Assembly: GCF_020532665.2 (NCBI RefSeq)
Contig: NZ_JAIWPG020000008.1
Span: forward strand, 62,001 to 126,000
Length of the DNA: 64,000 nt
Source: Lelliottia sp. WAP21
Lineage (GTDB): Bacteria; Pseudomonadota; Gammaproteobacteria; Enterobacterales; Enterobacteriaceae
Direction of reading: 5' to 3'
In this document: in pieces, positions 59,021-64,000 of the stretch
Layout of the letters: every line of letters begins with the position of its first letter
Numbering within the stretch: the first letter of the stretch is position 1
Notes under the pieces: generated by a model
What the model was told of the DNA's origin: nothing
Database searches by the model: none
Seen by the model: only the letters and a program-made list of their open reading frames with translations
Made by a program: the position numbers and the translations under genes

Positions 59021-59779
59021 ATGAAACAAACACAGCGTCATGACGCCATTATCGAACTGGTTAAAAAACAGGGATACGTCAGTACGGAAGAGCTGGTCGA
59101 GCAATTCGCCGTCAGCCCGCAGACCATCCGTCGCGATTTAAACGATCTCGCCGATCAGAACCGTATTCTTCGCCATCATGGCGGCGCGGCGCTTCCGTCC
59201 AGCTCGGTTAATACCTCGTGGCACGATCGTAAGGCCACGCAGACGGCAGAAAAAGAGCGTATCGCCCGCAAAGTTGCCAGCCAAATCCCGAACGGCGCGA
59301 CGCTGTTTATTGATATTGGCACTACGCCGGAAGCGGTCGCTCATGCATTGCTGAGCCACGAAAATTTACGCATCGTCACCAATAACCTGAACGTGGCTAA
59401 CACGCTGATGCAGAAAGATGACTTCCGCATCATTCTGGCCGGTGGGGAACTACGAAGCCGTGACGGGGGAATTATTGGTGAAGCCACGCTCGATTTTATC
59501 TCCCAGTTCCGCCTGGATTTCGGCATCCTGGGCATCAGCGGAATCGACAGCGACGGCTCATTGCTGGAGTTTGATTACCACGAAGTGCGTACCAAGCGCG
59601 CCATCATCGATAATTCGCGGCACGTCATGCTGGTTGTCGACCATTCAAAATTTGGCCGTAACGCGATGGTCAATATGGGCAGTATTAGCATGGTTAATGC
59701 GGTCTACACCGATGTGCTGCCGCCGGAAGGCGTGTTGCAGGTGATTAAAGATCATAACGTCCAGCTGGAGCTGTGCTGA
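59021..59779 (+). CDS. glpR: Glycerol-3-phosphate regulon repressor GlpR (DeoR family)
   Basis: This 252-residue regulator has the DeoR-type helix-turn-helix (VSTEELVEQFAVSPQTIRRDLNDL) and a sugar-phosphate sensing domain (FIDIGTTPEAVAHAL). It represses glpD, glpFKX, glpTQ and glpACB until glycerol-3-phosphate binds. The gene is intact here, whereas I recall that E. coli MG1655 carries a frameshifted glpR. ATG 59021 gives MKQTQRHDAI. The next gene, malT, converges. Confidence 0.95.
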   Translation: MKQTQRHDAIIELVKKQGYVSTEELVEQFAVSPQTIRRDLNDLADQNRILRHHGGAALPSSSVNTSWHDRKATQTAEKERIARKVASQIPNGATLFIDIGTTPEAVAHALLSHENLRIVTNNLNVANTLMQKDDFRIILAGGELRSRDGGIIGEATLDFISQFRLDFGILGISGIDSDGSLLEFDYHEVRTKRAIIDNSRHVMLVVDHSKFGRNAMVNMGSISMVNAVYTDVLPPEGVLQVIKDHNVQLELC

Positions 59780-59790
59780 GACGATCGGCG

Positions 59791-59810
59791 CCCTCTCCAT
59801 CGGGAGAGGG
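59791..59810. repeat. Single REP-like palindrome between glpR and malT
   Basis: CCCTCTCC-ATC-GGGAGAGGG forms one complete palindrome 12 bases past the glpR stop. It occupies most of the 41-base gap between the convergent glpR and malT genes. Confidence 0.8.
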
Positions 59811-59820
59811 CTGAAGTGGC

Positions 59821-62532
<2,712 letters not shown>

Positions 62533-62648
62533 TCACTTCACTGTGGGAAACGAGGAATTTGATTTTTTTTGCGCTTCGTAATTAATGGTTATAAGGTCGG
62601 CCAGAACGAAACGTATTGCAAGTTATGTCCGGGTTTTGTGTCCTTGAA

Positions 62649-62664
62649 TTTGCACTCTGTCACA
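62649..62664 (-). promoter_or_regulatory. CRP site of the malT promoter
   Basis: On the minus strand TGTGA-CAGAGT-GCAAA matches the CRP consensus in the first half and partly in the second. The E. coli malT promoter has a very similar sequence in the same position. Confidence 0.75.
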
Positions 62665-62997
62665 AAATTATCTTTCAGAGGTAAGGAACTTTTCGGAAGG
62701 GCCTTTATGCCGCATGGCTACTGGCTTGATTGCATGTAAGGCGGTTATCATGAAACGGGTTTCAGTTGCGTAAAGGTCACCTAAAGTTATTAAAATCCTC
62801 CCTGCGTTATCCTGCCTAAATAAAGTACTGAGATAATCCTGATAATAAGAAATATTATTCTCCGTAAGTAATTATTTCGGCGCAGTTTAATTACACTCGA
62901 AACCGCATTTCATTTTTTTGACACTCTTCCCGGTTAATCTTCGTCGGACGGGGCACACTCAATCTGCTTACAGAGTGGCCTTGATCACACTTTTACG

Positions 62998-63042
62998 CTC
63001 ATCCCCGCTACTCCTCCCTGTCTAATCCCCCACAGGAGGAGG
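62998..63042 (+). promoter_or_regulatory. MalT boxes of the malPQ promoter
   Basis: CTCATCCCC (62998-63006, reverse GGGGATGAG) is a full MalT box. CTCCTCCC (63011-63018, reverse GGGAGGAG) and GGAGGAGG (63035-63042, direct) are further good matches. Spacing and mixed orientation suit cooperative MalT binding upstream of malP. Confidence 0.75.
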
Positions 63043-63110
63043 AAGAGGTGTAATGAGCCAGGCACACTAGCGTCAATATGTTTTCTTTCTCTACAGGATG
63101 CAGATTCCCT

Positions 63111-64000
63111 ATGTCACAGCCTACCTTCAACAAAGCTCAATTTCAGGCTGCCCTGACGCGTCAGTGGCAGCGATTTGGTTTAACTGCTGCAAAAGAGATG
63201 ACGTCGCATCAGTGGTGGCAGGCCGTAAGCGGTGCCCTTGCTGAGCTGCTGAGTGCCCAGCCTGCGGCGAAGCCGGTGAAAGGCCAGCGCCACGTAAACT
63301 ATATTTCGATGGAGTTCCTGATTGGCCGCCTGACGGGGAATAACCTGCTGAACCTGGGCTGGTATCAGGAGGTAAGTGACGTCCTGAACGAGCACAACAT
63401 TCATCTGACCGATTTGCTGGAAGAGGAAACCGATCCCGGTCTGGGCAACGGGGGGCTGGGGCGTCTGGCGGCCTGTTTCCTGGATTCCATGGCAACGGTG
63501 GGGCAATCGGCAACGGGCTACGGCCTGAACTATCAGTACGGTTTGTTCCGTCAGTCTTTTGCGGATGGACATCAGATTGAAGCCCCGGACGACTGGCATC
63601 GTGGCAGCTACCCGTGGTTCCGTCATAATGCCCAGTTGGATGTGAACGTAGGTATCGGCGGGAAGGTGTCGAAACAGGGCCACTGGGAGCCAGGCTTTGT
63701 GATCACCGGGCAGGCGTGGGATCTGCCTGTACTGGGCTACCGGAACGGCATCGCGCAGCCGCTGCGCCTGTGGCAGGCTACGCACGCACACCCATTCAAT
63801 CTGACTAAATTCAACGACGGCGATTTCCTGCGTGCTGAGCAGCAGGGTATCGACGCTGAAAAACTGACCAAAGTACTTTATCCGAACGACAACCATCTGG
63901 CCGGTAAAAAACTGCGTCTGATGCAGCAATATTTCCAGTGTGCCTGTTCTGTCGCCGATATTCTCCGCCGCCATCATCTGGCAGGCCGTAAACTGGCTGA
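63111..64000 (+). CDS. malP: Maltodextrin phosphorylase MalP (5' part)
   Basis: The frame is open from ATG 63111 to the window end, giving about 296 residues of the roughly 797 in E. coli MalP. It carries [40 protein letters not shown] and [14 protein letters not shown], typical of GT35 phosphorylases. The PLP Lys region lies beyond the window. It frees glucose-1-phosphate from maltodextrins. It is paralogous to glgP. Confidence 0.95.
   Translation, partial: MSQPTFNKAQFQAALTRQWQRFGLTAAKEMTSHQWWQAVSGALAELLSAQPAAKPVKGQRHVNYISMEFLIGRLTGNNLLNLGWYQEVSDVLNEHNIHLTDLLEEETDPGLGNGGLGRLAACFLDSMATVGQSATGYGLNYQYGLFRQSFADGHQIEAPDDWHRGSYPWFRHNAQLDVNVGIGGKVSKQGHWEPGFVITGQAWDLPVLGYRNGIAQPLRLWQATHAHPFNLTKFNDGDFLRAEQQGIDAEKLTKVLYPNDNHLAGKKLRLMQQYFQCACSVADILRRHHLAGRKLA

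Noticed and set aside
63180..63977. 265-codon minus-strand frame opposite malP
   Set aside because: Shadow of malP; no recognisable domain and the malP frame is certain.

Overview
This window is chromosomal DNA from a member of the Enterobacteriaceae. Almost every gene matches an Escherichia coli homologue that I recognise from its protein sequence, and the gene order follows the E. coli nik/acpT-to-malP region (about 76-78 min). Departures from E. coli K-12, judged from memory, point to Enterobacter or a close relative such as Lelliottia or Leclercia: an aryl-polyene (APE) cluster, a TRAP transporter, an extra PuuE-like transaminase, a phd-doc module, absence of rtcRBA, and abundant GGGAGAGGG palindromes. 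The genus assignment is inference. I see no tRNA, rRNA, CRISPR array, insertion sequence or prophage.

Layout. 1-3.9 kb: distal part of an APE pigment operon (apeC-D-E-F-G-H, minus strand, cut by the window edge), whose probable first gene, a methyltransferase, is a frameshifted and internally deleted remnant. 4.1-8.3 kb: yhhT, yhhS, dcrB, yhhQ and tusA. 8.3-11.6 kb: accessory block with an 81-residue membrane protein and a three-gene TRAP transporter behind a KdgR-like palindrome and a CRP-like site. 11.6-15.9 kb: zntA with its ZntR operator, then yhhN, yhhM, yhhL and rsmD. 16-20.4 kb: ftsYEX and rpoH. 20.5-29.3 kb: PuuE-like transaminase, livJ, panZ and livKHMGF. 29.5-30.2 kb: phd-doc. 30.3-35.8 kb: Pho-box-preceded ugpBAECQ and yhhA. 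35.9-40.4 kb: ggt, yhhY, the ryhB small RNA, yhhX and yhhW. 40.5-45.6 kb: gntR, gntK, gntU, yhgN and asd. 45.9-55.2 kb: glgBXCAP. 55.7-59.8 kb: glpD, then glpEGR. 59.8-64 kb: malT and the start of malP.

Functional themes. Glycerol metabolism recurs (ugp uptake and hydrolysis of phosphodiesters, glpD, GlpR), as does alpha-glucan metabolism (glg operon, MalT, MalP) and sugar-acid use (gnt genes, and probably the TRAP system). Regulatory sites that can be read directly include ZntR, PhoB, Fur, GntR, GlpR, CRP, MalT, sigma-E and DnaA sites.

The most unusual structure is a family of palindromes (CCCTCTCCC-N3/4-GGGAGAGGG, often followed by a GGGGTGAGGGCA-type tail). They sit at six of the nine convergent gene junctions in the window and have been amplified locally into tandem arrays with four different periods (145, 73, 58 and 94 bp). 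At four places they are joined to a near-identical terminator hairpin.
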